Source: an uncultured Roseovarius sp.
GTDB lineage: Bacteria; Pseudomonadota; Alphaproteobacteria; Rhodobacterales; Rhodobacteraceae
Length of the DNA stretch: 64,000 nt
Direction: 5' to 3'
NCBI GenBank assembly: GCA_951812895.1
Contig: OX638333.1
Coordinates: 2,832,001-2,896,000 of the forward strand
Part shown: positions 26,763-36,365 of the stretch, in pieces
Layout: every line of letters begins with the position of its first letter
How positions within the stretch are numbered: position 1 is the stretch's first letter
The notes under the pieces: generated by a model
What the model was told of the DNA's origin: nothing
Database searches by the model: none
What the model saw: the letters and a program-made list of their open reading frames with translations, nothing else
Made by a program: the position numbers and the translations under genes

Positions 26763-28406
26763 ATGGCAGAGCAGTCAGGTACAACAGACCAGAGCAGAGG
26801 CATGATCGACGCGGTTGTTTTCGATCTGTTTCGTCAGGTACGCTGGTCGTTTTTACCGCCGCTGATGATTTATTTTGCCTTTGGGTTTTCCGGTCTCACC
26901 CTGATTGTGGGCACGTTTTTCGTAAAGGAATATCTGGACCTGACAGCGGCGCAGATTGCCGGTCTGGCATTTTGGGCCGGGATACCCTGGGCACTGAAAA
27001 TGCCGCTTGGTCATCTGGTTGATCTGATCTGGCGGTGGAAATGGGTGTTGGTCTGGTTGGGGGCTGCTTTGGTCTCGGCAAGCGTGTCGATCATGTATCT
27101 GGTGATCGCGCAGCGCGGTATGATGGAGGCGGTCGCGCCCTTAAAAGTCTGGTATGTTCTGAGCTACATTCTGGCGCCTTGCGGGTTGGTCATTCAGGAT
27201 GCCGTGGCCGACGCGATGTCGGTTGAGGCCGTGCCGAAACGCGATGTCGCAGGCCAGCCGTTCGGTCCGGAAACAGAGCGCGCGATGCATACGACAATGC
27301 AGACGCTGGGCCGGTTTGCATTGATCAGCGGATTGGTCGTTGTCTCATTGTTCAATATCTGGATGTTCGACGGGGTCGAAACTCTGGACACCACCGCCAA
27401 GGCCGAAGTTTATGCGCGGATATACCTGGCCGCATTGGCGGTGCCGGTGATTTCTGTCTCAGGTGTTGTGCTGGCTGGTTTGCAGAAATCGGCAGCCCGG
27501 CGCAGGCTGATCCGGCTTGGCCGCGCTGAAGAAGCCGCCGCGATTGCCGCCGGACCGGAAGAGCGCACGCAGGTCAACCCGTGGTATTTTATCGGTGGCG
27601 CGGGGTTTTTGGCTCTGACACTGATCGTTGGGCTGGGGCAGGTGCCTTTTGGGCAGGAAATAATTTTCATCGGGTCGATGACTATTGTTCTGGTCCTGAT
27701 GCGGCAGTTGATCCGCGTTTTGCCACCCGAAAAGGCGCGCATGCTGGTGGGCACCGCGGTCATCATTTTCGCCTTTCGGGCTGTGCCGTTGCCCGGTGAT
27801 GCGCAAATCTGGTTCAACATTGATGTGCTGAAATTTGATCAGCAGTTTCTGTCAGTGTTGTCGTTGATTACTTATGGTTTGGTTCTGGCCGGGTTGGTGT
27901 TGCTCAGGCCGGTTATGGCGCGGCGGTCTATTGTCTGGATCGTTGTGATACTTTCACTGGCGTCCGGGCTGCTGACGCTTCCCAATCTGGGGTTGTACTA
28001 CGGAATTCATGAATGGACTGCGGCGCGCACGGGCGGCATCGTGGACGCGCGGTTCATTGCTATTCTGGATACAGCGGCAGAGTCGCCATTGGCGCAGTTG
28101 GCGATGATCCCGATGTTGGCGTGGATTGCCCGGAATGCGCCCGCAAACCTGAAGGCGACCTTCTTTGCTGTCATGGCCTCTTTTACCAATCTGGCGATTT
28201 CGGCTAGTCTTTTAAGTACCAAATATCTGAACCAGATATTTGTCATCACACGCGAGGTGCGGGATGCCGAAAGTGGCACGATTGAGGTTGCCGCGAATTA
28301 TGCCGAACTGGGACTACTGTTGATGGCCGTTGCCTTTATCACAGTTGTCTTGCCTCTGGCCGCTGTGGTGATCGTCCAGCGTACACAGTTTCGTACAACG
28401 GATTGA
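26763..28406 (+). CDS. BT1/folate-biopterin-type MFS transporter
   Basis: A 547-residue membrane protein with about twelve hydrophobic segments. LAFWAGIPWALKMPLGHLVDLI (about 65-86) and the following long loop with DAVADAMSVEAVP are typical of the BT1 (folate-biopterin transporter) branch of the major facilitator superfamily. BT1 members carry pterins, folate or S-adenosylmethionine. The position before adenine deaminase suggests a purine-like or pterin substrate; this is inference. Confidence 0.78.
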   Translation: MAEQSGTTDQSRGMIDAVVFDLFRQVRWSFLPPLMIYFAFGFSGLTLIVGTFFVKEYLDLTAAQIAGLAFWAGIPWALKMPLGHLVDLIWRWKWVLVWLGAALVSASVSIMYLVIAQRGMMEAVAPLKVWYVLSYILAPCGLVIQDAVADAMSVEAVPKRDVAGQPFGPETERAMHTTMQTLGRFALISGLVVVSLFNIWMFDGVETLDTTAKAEVYARIYLAALAVPVISVSGVVLAGLQKSAARRRLIRLGRAEEAAAIAAGPEERTQVNPWYFIGGAGFLALTLIVGLGQVPFGQEIIFIGSMTIVLVLMRQLIRVLPPEKARMLVGTAVIIFAFRAVPLPGDAQIWFNIDVLKFDQQFLSVLSLITYGLVLAGLVLLRPVMARRSIVWIVVILSLASGLLTLPNLGLYYGIHEWTAARTGGIVDARFIAILDTAAESPLAQLAMIPMLAWIARNAPANLKATFFAVMASFTNLAISASLLSTKYLNQIFVITREVRDAESGTIEVAANYAELGLLLMAVAFITVVLPLAAVVIVQRTQFRTTD

Positions 28407-28483
28407 TCCCGGTCCGGGCTGGTCAGCAGCATGGAAAGGGTGTTTTCTACAGGTAATCCACGAGTCACCAAAAGGGGTCTGAG

Positions 28484-30274
28484 ATGCCTGTACCAAGCTG
28501 GAACGAAGTTGCGCCGCGATTGGTTGATGTTGCCATGGGACGCAGCCACGCGGACACGGTGATACGGGATGGCAAATGGGTGAATGTCTATTCCGGTGAA
28601 ATTATTGCGGGCACTGATATCGCCATTGCTTCGGGACGGATCGCCTATGTTGGAGCAGATGCCAGCCATACGGTGGGGCCTGAGACCGAGGTGATAGAAG
28701 CCGCAGGCCGGTACATGGTTCCTGGGCTGTGTGACGCGCATATGCATGTCGAAAGAGGTATGGTTACGGTCACGGAATTTGCCCGTGCCGTGATGCCCCA
28801 TGGTACGACGTCGATGTTCATTGACCCTCATGAGATTGCCAATGTGCTGGGGTTGCCGGGTGTGAAGCTGATGCATGATGAGGCGGTTGATCTGCCAATA
28901 AATGTGCAGGTGCAGGTGCCCTCCTGTGTCCCGTCGGCGCCGGGATTGGAACATGCCGGGGCAGAGCTGGGCGTTGCAGACATTCAGGAGGCGCTGAGCT
29001 GGCCGCAGATTTGCGGGCTGGGCGAGATGATGAATTTCCCCGGTGTGGCGATGGGCGATGCCAAGATGCTGGGTGAGATTGCAGCGACGCAGGTGGCGGG
29101 CAAGACCGTGGGCGGGCATTTCGCCTCCCCCGTTTTGGATCACATGTTCCACGGCTATGTTGCTGGCGGCCCTGCGGATGATCATGAGGGTACGCGCAAA
29201 GAGGACGCCGCCGCCCGGGTGCGCCAGGGGATGCGTGCGATGTTACGGTTGGGGTCGGCCTGGTATGATGTGGCCGAACAGGTCAAGGCGATCACCGAAG
29301 ACGGGCTTGACCCGCGCAATTTCATTCTGTGCACCGATGACAGCCACTCTGGCACATTGGTCAATGACGGGCATATGAACCGGGTTGTGCGGCATGCAAT
29401 CGCTCAGGGTTTAAAACCAATCACCACCATCCAGATGGCAACGCTGAACACCGCACAGCATTTCGGAATGGAGCGTGACATTGGTTCGATTGCGCCGGGG
29501 CGGCGGGCGGATGTCATTCTGAGCTCTGATCTTGTGGAATTGCCGATTGAGGTGGTTATGGCCGCGGGGCAGGTGGTGGCACAAAACGGTGTTCTGGAAG
29601 TGGAGGTTGCGGCGGCGCAGTATCCGGACTTTGCCAGAGGCACCGTTAAAATGGGCCGGGTTCTGAGCGCCGGGGATTTTGATATCGCAGCGCCCGACGG
29701 GGCAGAGAATGTGCGCGCGCGGGTGATTGGGGTGATTGAAAACCAAGCGCCCACCAAGGCGCTGGAGGCCGAATTGGCGGTTTCTGATGGGTTGGTGCAG
29801 ATGGATGGTGCAAACGACGTGTGCCAGATCGCGCTGGTTGAGCGGCATCGGGCGACAGGCGAGGTTACAAATGCCTTTGTGTCCGGGTTCGGCTACAATG
29901 TGCCCTGCGCTGTTGCGTCAACAGTGGCCCATGACAGCCACCATATGATTGCGATCGGAACATCCAAATCGGATATGGCAGCGGCAGCCAATCATTTGGG
30001 AAAGGTTGGCGGTGGGATCACCGTGTTTCGGGAAGGTCAGGAGCTGGCAACGGTTGAGCTGCCGATTGCCGGGTTGATGTCGGATGAAAGGGCGGAAGTG
30101 GTCGCAGAAAAGGCGGGCCGGATGGTCGCGGCCATGGCGACGTGTGGCTGTACCCTGAACAATGCCTATATGCAGCATTCACTGCTTGCGCTGGTTGTTA
30201 TTCCGGAGTTGCGGATTTCCGATATCGGACTGGTCGATGTGACGCGATTTGAGAAGGTGGATCTGTTCGTGTGA
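28484..30274 (+). CDS. ade: Adenine deaminase
   Basis: A 596-residue amidohydrolase of normal length for Ade. Metal ligands are in VPGLCDAHMHVERGM (about 80-94), with further His/Asp sites in FIDPHEIANV and LCTDDSHSGTLVNDGHMNRVV. The C-terminal adenine-deaminase domain includes DSHHMIAIGTSKSDM and TCGCTLNNAYMQHSLLAL. It converts adenine to hypoxanthine and ammonia, feeding xanthine/urate formation and so the PuuD pathway. It starts 77 bp after the BT1 gene on the same strand, behind AAAGGGG. Confidence 0.94.
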   Translation: MPVPSWNEVAPRLVDVAMGRSHADTVIRDGKWVNVYSGEIIAGTDIAIASGRIAYVGADASHTVGPETEVIEAAGRYMVPGLCDAHMHVERGMVTVTEFARAVMPHGTTSMFIDPHEIANVLGLPGVKLMHDEAVDLPINVQVQVPSCVPSAPGLEHAGAELGVADIQEALSWPQICGLGEMMNFPGVAMGDAKMLGEIAATQVAGKTVGGHFASPVLDHMFHGYVAGGPADDHEGTRKEDAAARVRQGMRAMLRLGSAWYDVAEQVKAITEDGLDPRNFILCTDDSHSGTLVNDGHMNRVVRHAIAQGLKPITTIQMATLNTAQHFGMERDIGSIAPGRRADVILSSDLVELPIEVVMAAGQVVAQNGVLEVEVAAAQYPDFARGTVKMGRVLSAGDFDIAAPDGAENVRARVIGVIENQAPTKALEAELAVSDGLVQMDGANDVCQIALVERHRATGEVTNAFVSGFGYNVPCAVASTVAHDSHHMIAIGTSKSDMAAAANHLGKVGGGITVFREGQELATVELPIAGLMSDERAEVVAEKAGRMVAAMATCGCTLNNAYMQHSLLALVVIPELRISDIGLVDVTRFEKVDLFV

Positions 30275-30283
30275 AATTCCGCT

Positions 30284-30895
30284 CTAATCCGCGGCGGTGT
30301 GAAATTTTGCCGCGGAAATAGCAAATCCTTCTGCGGTGGTGTGGGGCTCGATGCGCTCTGTAATCGCCTCGTCCAACGGCGTGTCCCATGTGTTCACCAC
30401 ACAGGCGAGGATCAGGTACATCCCATGAATCGCTATGATGTCGAGGATTTGGGGTGTGGTGAAATGGCGTTCCAGCTCCACCCGGAGAGCGGGTGAGAGT
30501 TGCCGGTGCGCCAGCAGGTGATCCACGGTGCGCAAAAGGGCGGCTTCTGCGTCTGGCCATTCCGGCCCGATCTGAGGGGCCAGGACACGATTGATTTCTT
30601 CCAGCAACAGTCCGGTTTTCAGGGCGCGGTCCACGTGTGAGCCCCATTCATACCACGCCCCCAAGGAAACCCCGACGCGCAGGATCACCAGTTCTCCCAG
30701 ACGGTCGCCCAGAGCACCACCCCGGACCGAGTGATTGCGGAAATTCCACCAGGCTTTGAGCAGGTCAGGATGATGCGCCAGCATTTTGTGCACATTGATC
30801 GGCGCACCGTCCATGTCCGCGGCGACGTGACCCAGCGACGCATCCCATTCATCAACCGGGAGCGGGGACAGGTTATTGGGCGGTCTTTGCGTCAT
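30284..30895 (-). CDS. Carboxymuconolactone decarboxylase / AhpD-like protein
   Basis: A 203-residue alpha-helical protein of the CMD family (HKMLAHHPDLLKAWWNFRNHSVRGGALGDRLGELVILRVGVSLGAWYEWGSHVDRAL is the family core, about 40-96; key parts are LVILRVG and EWGSHV). The CxxC of AhpD peroxiredoxin partners is absent, so it is more like the decarboxylase or unknown branch. It is convergent with ade, with nine bases between. Confidence 0.82.
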   Translation of the reverse strand: MTQRPPNNLSPLPVDEWDASLGHVAADMDGAPINVHKMLAHHPDLLKAWWNFRNHSVRGGALGDRLGELVILRVGVSLGAWYEWGSHVDRALKTGLLLEEINRVLAPQIGPEWPDAEAALLRTVDHLLAHRQLSPALRVELERHFTTPQILDIIAIHGMYLILACVVNTWDTPLDEAITERIEPHTTAEGFAISAAKFHTAAD

Positions 30896-30966
30896 TGAAT
30901 TGCTCTTTGCGCGCTTTGGGGCCTCCGGCGTTGCCGGATGCGTTTGCGGCCAGAATAGGTTTGTGC

Positions 30967-31395
30967 CTAGCTGCGGACGATCAGAACCGAACAGCTGGCA
31001 TGCCGGGCGACACGGGCTGAATTTGGCCCCTGAAACCGGTCTGCCAGTTCGGGTTTGTGCGCACCCATAACGACAAGATCGGCAGCGGTTTCGTCAATCG
31101 TAGCGAGAATTTTCTCGTAGGCCGTGCCGATCTCGATGATTTGACTGACAGAGCCGGAATCATGCAATGCGTTTTGCACAAAATCGCGCAGTTGCTGTTC
31201 TGCCAGCCGGACAGCCTCTTTCATCGCGCCTTCGTTGAAATAAGACGCGACAATCGGCATGCCATAATCTGGCAGAACGGTTACGACGCTGAGATCGGCG
31301 CCATAGAACCTGGCCAGCTCGGCAGCCCGGTTCAGGATATGCACCTCGGTTTCAAGATGCGTCAGATCGACAGCACAAAGGACATGTTTGGTCAT
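30967..31395 (-). CDS. Universal stress protein linked to the TRAP transporter
   Basis: A 142-residue UspA-fold protein with N-terminal MTKHVLCAVDLTH. Its C-terminal nucleotide-site-like stretch is VVMGAHKPELADRF...NSARVARHASCSVLIVR; the classical G-x2-G-x9-G-S/T is altered (GAHKPELADRF). Its ATG overlaps the permease stop (ATGA). USPs encoded with TRAP systems, as TeaD with TeaABC, are known to modulate uptake, so it is probably a regulator of the adjacent transporter. Confidence 0.9.
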   Translation of the reverse strand: MTKHVLCAVDLTHLETEVHILNRAAELARFYGADLSVVTVLPDYGMPIVASYFNEGAMKEAVRLAEQQLRDFVQNALHDSGSVSQIIEIGTAYEKILATIDETAADLVVMGAHKPELADRFQGPNSARVARHASCSVLIVRS

Positions 31396-34004
31396 GCCGG
31401 TGCTCCTTTGGGTTCGGTGCGCGCGCGGCGCATTTGCAACATGGCGATCAGGCCCAACAGCAGCAGCGCCGGCAGGAATACGATTTCCTTGGGCATTTGA
31501 TCTGCAGGGGCCTGGATCTGAGTGATTGTCACCGGATCATCGGCGTAGAAATCATAGCCCTGCATTGTTCCGGCGAACGGTGAGCTAAAGCCCGGTTCGT
31601 CCATCTTTACAACACCATCTTCAGGGATCAGGACCAGACCAAGAGCGTTGAGGCGGTCAGCGCCGCTGCCTTCACCTTCGGCCACGAGCACAAGCGTTGT
31701 ATCCTTTGGATTGCCGGTATCAAAGTCAGGCCCGGACACCACGATACGCAGCTCGCTTCCAGGACTGGCGTCGCCGAGTGCTTGTTCAAGTGCCGCAGGC
31801 TCAATCTCTGCAAAAGGTGGTTGCACCTGGTTGATGATGTAGTCCGGCCTGAACAGCATGAAGGCGATCGCGATCAGCGCAATGCTTTCATAGATGCGGC
31901 TTTTGGTCAGGAACCAGCCCATTGTCCCGGCGGTAAACACCAGGATGGCTATGGTCGCGGATATGGCAACGATTATACCTTGGACCCATCCGACATCTAT
32001 CAACAGTAGATCGGTGTTGAAAATGAAAACAAATGGCAGGGCGACTGTGCGCAGGCTGTAGAAGAAGCCAACGAAACCGGTCTTAATTGCATCCCCGCCG
32101 GATACGGCGGCGGCGGCAAAACTGGCCAGCCCCACAGGGGGTGTCACGTCGGCCATGATCCCAAAGTAGAACACGAACAAGTGCACGGCGATCAACGGTA
32201 CGATCAAACCTGACTGCGCGCCCAGCTCAACCACAACACCGGCCATCAGAGAGCTGACAACAATATAGTTCGCCGTTGTCGGCAGGCCCATGCCGAGTAT
32301 GAGGCTGAGAATGCCCACCATGACCAGCATCAGGATCAGGTTGCCGCCTGACAGGAACTCAACCAGATCGGCCATCACCTGACCAACACCGGTCAACGTC
32401 ACGGTTCCAACGATTACGCCAGCAGTTGCCGTGGCAAGGCCGATACCAATCATGTTGCGCGCGCCGTCGATCAGGCCCTGAAGCAGGTCTGCAACGCCGT
32501 CTTTGAAGGCATTTGCCGTGTCACTGTTTCCGCGGAACATGGCCTTTAGTGGCCGCTGTGTAAGCAGGATTACGAACAACAATGACGTTGCCCAGAATGC
32601 GGACAGGCCGGGTGACTTCTGTTCGATCATCAGGAAGTAAACCAGAACAATGATCGGCAGCAGGTAGTAGAGGCCGGATTTATAGATCTCACCGACAACC
32701 GGCAGTTTGACTTCTGCGGCATTAGGGTCATCCGGTTCCAGATCAGGCCCCTGTGCGGCGAGCCATAGCAGCGCGGCGTAGGACAGGAAGATCAGAGCAG
32801 AGAGGACGAGACCGGAAGACGGCAGCGCCGAAGTGATCCATCTGACCGGATACTGCACGCCGTAGCAGAGTGCCGCAAAGCCCACAAAGAACGCGGCCAT
32901 GCCGCCAATAGTTTTGCCCATCGACACAACGCGATCGCCCAGGGTGGGCATGTTGTTCTTCACCGCTTCCAGGTGAACGATGTAGACCAGCGCGATGTAG
33001 GAAATCGCGGCTGGCAGGAAGGCATGAGTAATCACTTCGACATAAGAGATGCCCACATACTCAACCATCAGGAACGCCGCAGCCCCCATCACGGGCGGCA
33101 TGATCTGGCCGTTTACCGAGCTGGCAACCTCAACCGCGCCCGCCTTTTCGCTGCTGAACCCAACACGTTTCATCAGCGGAATAGTGAAAGTACCGGTGGT
33201 CACGACGTTGGCAATGGATGAGCCAGAGATCAGGCCAGTCGCCGCGGACCCTACAACGGCGGCCTTGGCCGGGCCACCGCGCAGGTGGCCGAGAGCACCA
33301 AAGGCCATCTTGATAAAGTAATTCCCGGCCCCGGCTTTTTCGAGCAGGGCACCGAAGAGAACGAACAGGAATACGAATTTGGTCGACACGCCAAGTGCGA
33401 TGCCAAAGACGCCTTCGGATGTGATCCACATATGGCTCATCGCCTTTTTCAGGCTGGCGCCTTTCCAGCGGATCACTTCGGGTACCCATTCAGACGAGCC
33501 GAAGAAGACATAAGCCAGGAAGATGGTCGCAATGATTGCCATCGCCGGGCCCAAGGCGCGACGGGCACCTTCGAACAGCAGGATCAGGCCGACAAGGGCC
33601 ACCCATTTGTCGGTATTGTCGGCAAGCCCACCAGCGTCGACAATCTTTTGATAGAAGAACAAACCATAGAGCGAGATGAATGCCCCCAGCAGGCCCATCA
33701 CCCAATCCTGCACGGGAATGTAGCCACGAGGCGAGGATTTCAGCGCAGGATACGCCATAAATGCCAGGAAAATCGCAAAAGCCAGATGGATCTGGCGCGA
33801 GTTGTTGATGACATCGCCGGGCAGGACATAATTGGCAATCGGGGACGCCAACAGAACCTGAAACACCGACCAGATGATCGCTACAATGGCCAGCATTGAT
33901 CCGACAGGACCAACCGGGTTACGGGATCCTGCATCACTGGAGGCAACCAGTTCCTGCAGTTCTTCCTCGCTCAAAGGGCCTTTGCCCTGTGCGTTCTCGG
34001 CCAT
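31392..34004 (-). CDS. TAXI-TRAP transporter, fused small/large permease
   Basis: An 870-residue 4TM/12TM-type TRAP permease fusion. The N-terminal part carries the DctQ-like helices; the central DctM-like part has MAFGALGHLRGGPAKAAVVGSAATGLISGSS and MGLPTTANYIVVSSL. The C-terminal ~170 residues include a further soluble portion (IVVSGPDFDTGNPKDTTLVLVAEG) of the kind found in this fused family. With the TAXI binding protein upstream it imports a dicarboxylate- or amino-acid-like solute using Na+ or H+. The start is set by GGGAGA before ATG 34004. Confidence 0.92.
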   Translation of the reverse strand: MAENAQGKGPLSEEELQELVASSDAGSRNPVGPVGSMLAIVAIIWSVFQVLLASPIANYVLPGDVINNSRQIHLAFAIFLAFMAYPALKSSPRGYIPVQDWVMGLLGAFISLYGLFFYQKIVDAGGLADNTDKWVALVGLILLFEGARRALGPAMAIIATIFLAYVFFGSSEWVPEVIRWKGASLKKAMSHMWITSEGVFGIALGVSTKFVFLFVLFGALLEKAGAGNYFIKMAFGALGHLRGGPAKAAVVGSAATGLISGSSIANVVTTGTFTIPLMKRVGFSSEKAGAVEVASSVNGQIMPPVMGAAAFLMVEYVGISYVEVITHAFLPAAISYIALVYIVHLEAVKNNMPTLGDRVVSMGKTIGGMAAFFVGFAALCYGVQYPVRWITSALPSSGLVLSALIFLSYAALLWLAAQGPDLEPDDPNAAEVKLPVVGEIYKSGLYYLLPIIVLVYFLMIEQKSPGLSAFWATSLLFVILLTQRPLKAMFRGNSDTANAFKDGVADLLQGLIDGARNMIGIGLATATAGVIVGTVTLTGVGQVMADLVEFLSGGNLILMLVMVGILSLILGMGLPTTANYIVVSSLMAGVVVELGAQSGLIVPLIAVHLFVFYFGIMADVTPPVGLASFAAAAVSGGDAIKTGFVGFFYSLRTVALPFVFIFNTDLLLIDVGWVQGIIVAISATIAILVFTAGTMGWFLTKSRIYESIALIAIAFMLFRPDYIINQVQPPFAEIEPAALEQALGDASPGSELRIVVSGPDFDTGNPKDTTLVLVAEGEGSGADRLNALGLVLIPEDGVVKMDEPGFSSPFAGTMQGYDFYADDPVTITQIQAPADQMPKEIVFLPALLLLGLIAMLQMRRARTEPKGAPA

Positions 34005-34057
34005 TGTTCATTCTCCCTGGGAACCGCTTTGTCGCGGCTTTGTATTCTTGCAGATAG

Positions 34058-34085
34058 AAAAAGGGGGCAGCGCACTGCCCCCTTT
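34058..34085 (-). terminator. Intra-operon attenuating terminator
   Basis: On the minus strand GGGGGCAG-TGCG-CTGCCCCC is followed by TTTTTC: a perfect 8-bp GC stem (11 bp with flanking A/T) and a tetraloop. It lies between the binding-protein gene and the permease gene, so it should reduce permease transcription relative to the binding protein. Confidence 0.8.
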
Positions 34086-34098
34086 CGGTTGGAAAGAC

Positions 34099-35073
34099 TT
34101 AGTCGATCCAGCCTTGTTCTTTGTAATACTTCGCAGCACCGGGATGCAGTGGTGCGGAAAGACCAGCTGTCGCCATTTCTTCAGGCTTCAGGTTGGCAAA
34201 GGCCGGGTGCAGTTTCGTAAAGTCTTCAAAGTTGTTGAAGACCGATGAAACGACGGCATAGACCGCCTCGTCACTGACGGTGGCCGATGTTACGAACGTC
34301 GCACCAACACCAAAGGTTGTGGTGTCGCCGTCGCTGCCGCGATACATGCCACCGGGGATTGTGGCCGAGCGATAGAACGAATTGTCTGCAATTAGACCGT
34401 CAATCGCGTCGCCGGTAACGTTCACCAGAACGCTGTCACAGGCGGTTGTGGCTTCCTGAATGGAACCAGAGGGGTGGCCAACGGTATATACCATCGCGTC
34501 AATCTGGTTGTCGCAAAGTGCTGCCGACTGTTCAGCGGCTTTCAGCTCTGTCGCCAGGGCGAAATCGTCTGTGCTCCAGCCCAATGCTTCCAAAAGCACT
34601 TCCATCGTACCGCGCTGACCGGAACCGGGGTTGCCAATATTCACGCGCTTTCCTTTGAGATCTTCAAAGCTGGACACACCTGAATCGGCACGCGCAACAA
34701 CTGTAAAGGGCTCAGGATGAACCGAGAACACGGCGCGCAGATCTTCGAAAGGCCCGGCATCGGCGAATTTCGAAGTGCCGTTATAGGCGTGATACTGCCA
34801 GTCGGATTGGGCAACGCCAAACTCCAGCTCGCCTTCGCGGATGGTGTTGATGTTGTAGACCGAGCCGCCGGTTGATTCGACGGAACAGCGAATGCCGTGC
34901 TCTTTACGGCCCTTGTTCACCAGACGGCAGATAGCGCCACCTGTCGGGTAATATACGCCGGTGACACCACCGGTACCGATTGTAATAAATTGTTGATCCT
35001 GTGCAACGGCTGCGCCGCCCAGTCCCATTGTCAGGGCGGTGGCAAGTGCCAGTGTAAATTTCGAGTGTTTCAT
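34099..35073 (-). CDS. TAXI-family TRAP solute-binding protein
   Basis: A 324-residue periplasmic protein. The signal peptide (about 1-24, [14 protein letters not shown]) is followed by [27 protein letters not shown], the family opening, and by [26 protein letters not shown] proteins bind glutamate- or dicarboxylate-like ligands. The first gene of the operon, it has GGGAGAAA before the ATG. Confidence 0.93.
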   Translation of the reverse strand: MKHSKFTLALATALTMGLGGAAVAQDQQFITIGTGGVTGVYYPTGGAICRLVNKGRKEHGIRCSVESTGGSVYNINTIREGELEFGVAQSDWQYHAYNGTSKFADAGPFEDLRAVFSVHPEPFTVVARADSGVSSFEDLKGKRVNIGNPGSGQRGTMEVLLEALGWSTDDFALATELKAAEQSAALCDNQIDAMVYTVGHPSGSIQEATTACDSVLVNVTGDAIDGLIADNSFYRSATIPGGMYRGSDGDTTTFGVGATFVTSATVSDEAVYAVVSSVFNNFEDFTKLHPAFANLKPEEMATAGLSAPLHPGAAKYYKEQGWID

Positions 35074-35114
35074 TCAGTTTCTCCCATTTGACTCGTAGGC
35101 GCCAAGGCACCTCG

Positions 35115-35153
35115 AATGTCACAAAGACTTGAACAACGCAGGCGCAATGTCAC
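35115..35153. promoter_or_regulatory. Direct repeat before the TAXI-TRAP operon
   Basis: AATGTCAC occurs at 35115-35122 and 35146-35153, 31 bp apart in the same orientation, 42-80 bp upstream of the binding-protein start. Possible activator or repressor half sites. Confidence 0.35.
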
Positions 35154-35159
35154 GAAAAA

Positions 35160-36047
35160 CTATCGTTTTTTTTGTGCCGACCAGTAAGCGGCGTGGGAAT
35201 CGCGCAGGTCTTCATAGGATTTAATCCGCTCTCGTGCAGCGTCTCCGCCCTTGGCTACAAGGGCTGCGAGCAACATTTCCGATACAGCCATGAGGCCCGA
35301 AAAACTGCCGAAATGATGGGTGCTTAAAGTTGAGGCAACGAACACATGGCGGGGGTGCAGATTGGCAGAAATGATATCTGAATCAGTAATCATGATCAGC
35401 TTTACCCCCCGGTCCTGGGCGAATTTGCATGCTTCGATCGTTTCGCGCGAATAGGGCGTAACCGAGATTGCGATCAACACGTCGTCGGGCCCGGCCAGGT
35501 TCAGCTCGTCAATGGCGCTGTTCATGTGTCTCGGGATCAGTTGAAGCGTTGGCAGTGCCATGCGGCCCACATAATGAAAGTAATAAGCCAGCGCATAACT
35601 GGCACGGATGGCTGTCACATAGACGGTACGGGCCGAAAGCATCAGGTCAATGGCTTTTTCGGTTTCCTCAGGGATTTGGCGTTCTAATGAAGACTGGACA
35701 ATTGCGATTGTATTCAGGGCGTTATCCGCCTGTACAGGGCCAAGGCCACCAGAGGATCTGTGGCTGTCGATCCAGCTGGGGCGGTCTTCAAATGCTGTCG
35801 TACTGATCAAAGCGTGGCGGAATGGCGCCCGCAATTCATCGAACCCGTCGAAGCCTAAAAACTTGGCCGCGCGTACCAGAGTGTACGTGCTGACGCCCGC
35901 CTTGGATGCGGTGGCGCGTACCGGGTCGAGGCCAAAATCCGAAGGGTGGTCCAGAATATACTTTGCCACAAGGCGCATGCGGGGCGGGTAGGAATAAATC
36001 TCATTTTTGAGCCGGGATGTAATTTTAGTTTTAAGTGTTGGGTCCAC
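35160..36047 (-). CDS. MurR/RpiR-family transcriptional regulator
   Basis: A 295-residue protein starting at GTG 36047; an in-frame stop 18 bases upstream rules out a longer form. An N-terminal RpiR helix-turn-helix (MRLVAKYILDHP, VSTYTLVRAAKFLGFDGFDEL) is followed by a SIS domain (VYVTAIRASYALAYYFHYVG; DDVLIAISVTPYSRETIEAC) that normally binds phosphosugars. It lies between the TRAP operon and the aminotransferase and probably controls both. Confidence 0.88.
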   Translation of the reverse strand: MDPTLKTKITSRLKNEIYSYPPRMRLVAKYILDHPSDFGLDPVRATASKAGVSTYTLVRAAKFLGFDGFDELRAPFRHALISTTAFEDRPSWIDSHRSSGGLGPVQADNALNTIAIVQSSLERQIPEETEKAIDLMLSARTVYVTAIRASYALAYYFHYVGRMALPTLQLIPRHMNSAIDELNLAGPDDVLIAISVTPYSRETIEACKFAQDRGVKLIMITDSDIISANLHPRHVFVASTLSTHHFGSFSGLMAVSEMLLAALVAKGGDAARERIKSYEDLRDSHAAYWSAQKKR

Positions 36048-36365
36048 GATATAGTCGCCATGTTAAACTAAAAAATATCATATGTTATTTTTTACAAAAA
36101 TGGAAAGGTGTGTAATTTTCGAATCATTCGGCCGGTTGGCCGTTTGATTCTGGTTCGCTCGGGGATGGGCAATGACCAAATTACTACCTTTGCCGGCTGC
36201 TGCCGCCGTAACTGATTACGGTGCGGTGTCGGGTCCGGCCTGTTTTTGCCCGCTGCCGATTCGAGGTCAGAGGTTAAGATCGCTGGCGCAAATTTTTTTG
36301 AGATCCCTCACGCAGACGCCCGCACACCTTCTTGGCCGGAAGAATGAAATGAAAAGGAAAATGGT
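36048..36365. other. 318-bp intergenic region between rpiR and the aminotransferase
   Basis: It holds the 36070-36093 palindrome. The remainder has no convincing gene: a frame from 36172 gives a 65-residue low-quality peptide. It probably contains both divergent promoters. Confidence 0.5.
36070..36093. promoter_or_regulatory. 24-bp AT-rich palindrome, candidate RpiR operator
   Basis: AAAAAATA and TATTTTTT flank a CATATG centre: 22 of 24 positions are symmetric. It lies 23-46 bp upstream of the rpiR start codon, well placed for autorepression. Confidence 0.6.

Noticed and set aside
30924..30938. TCCGGC-GTT-GCCGGA hairpin between the CMD-family and USP genes
   Set aside because: Lacks a U tract; short GC dyads of this size are common in GC-rich DNA.
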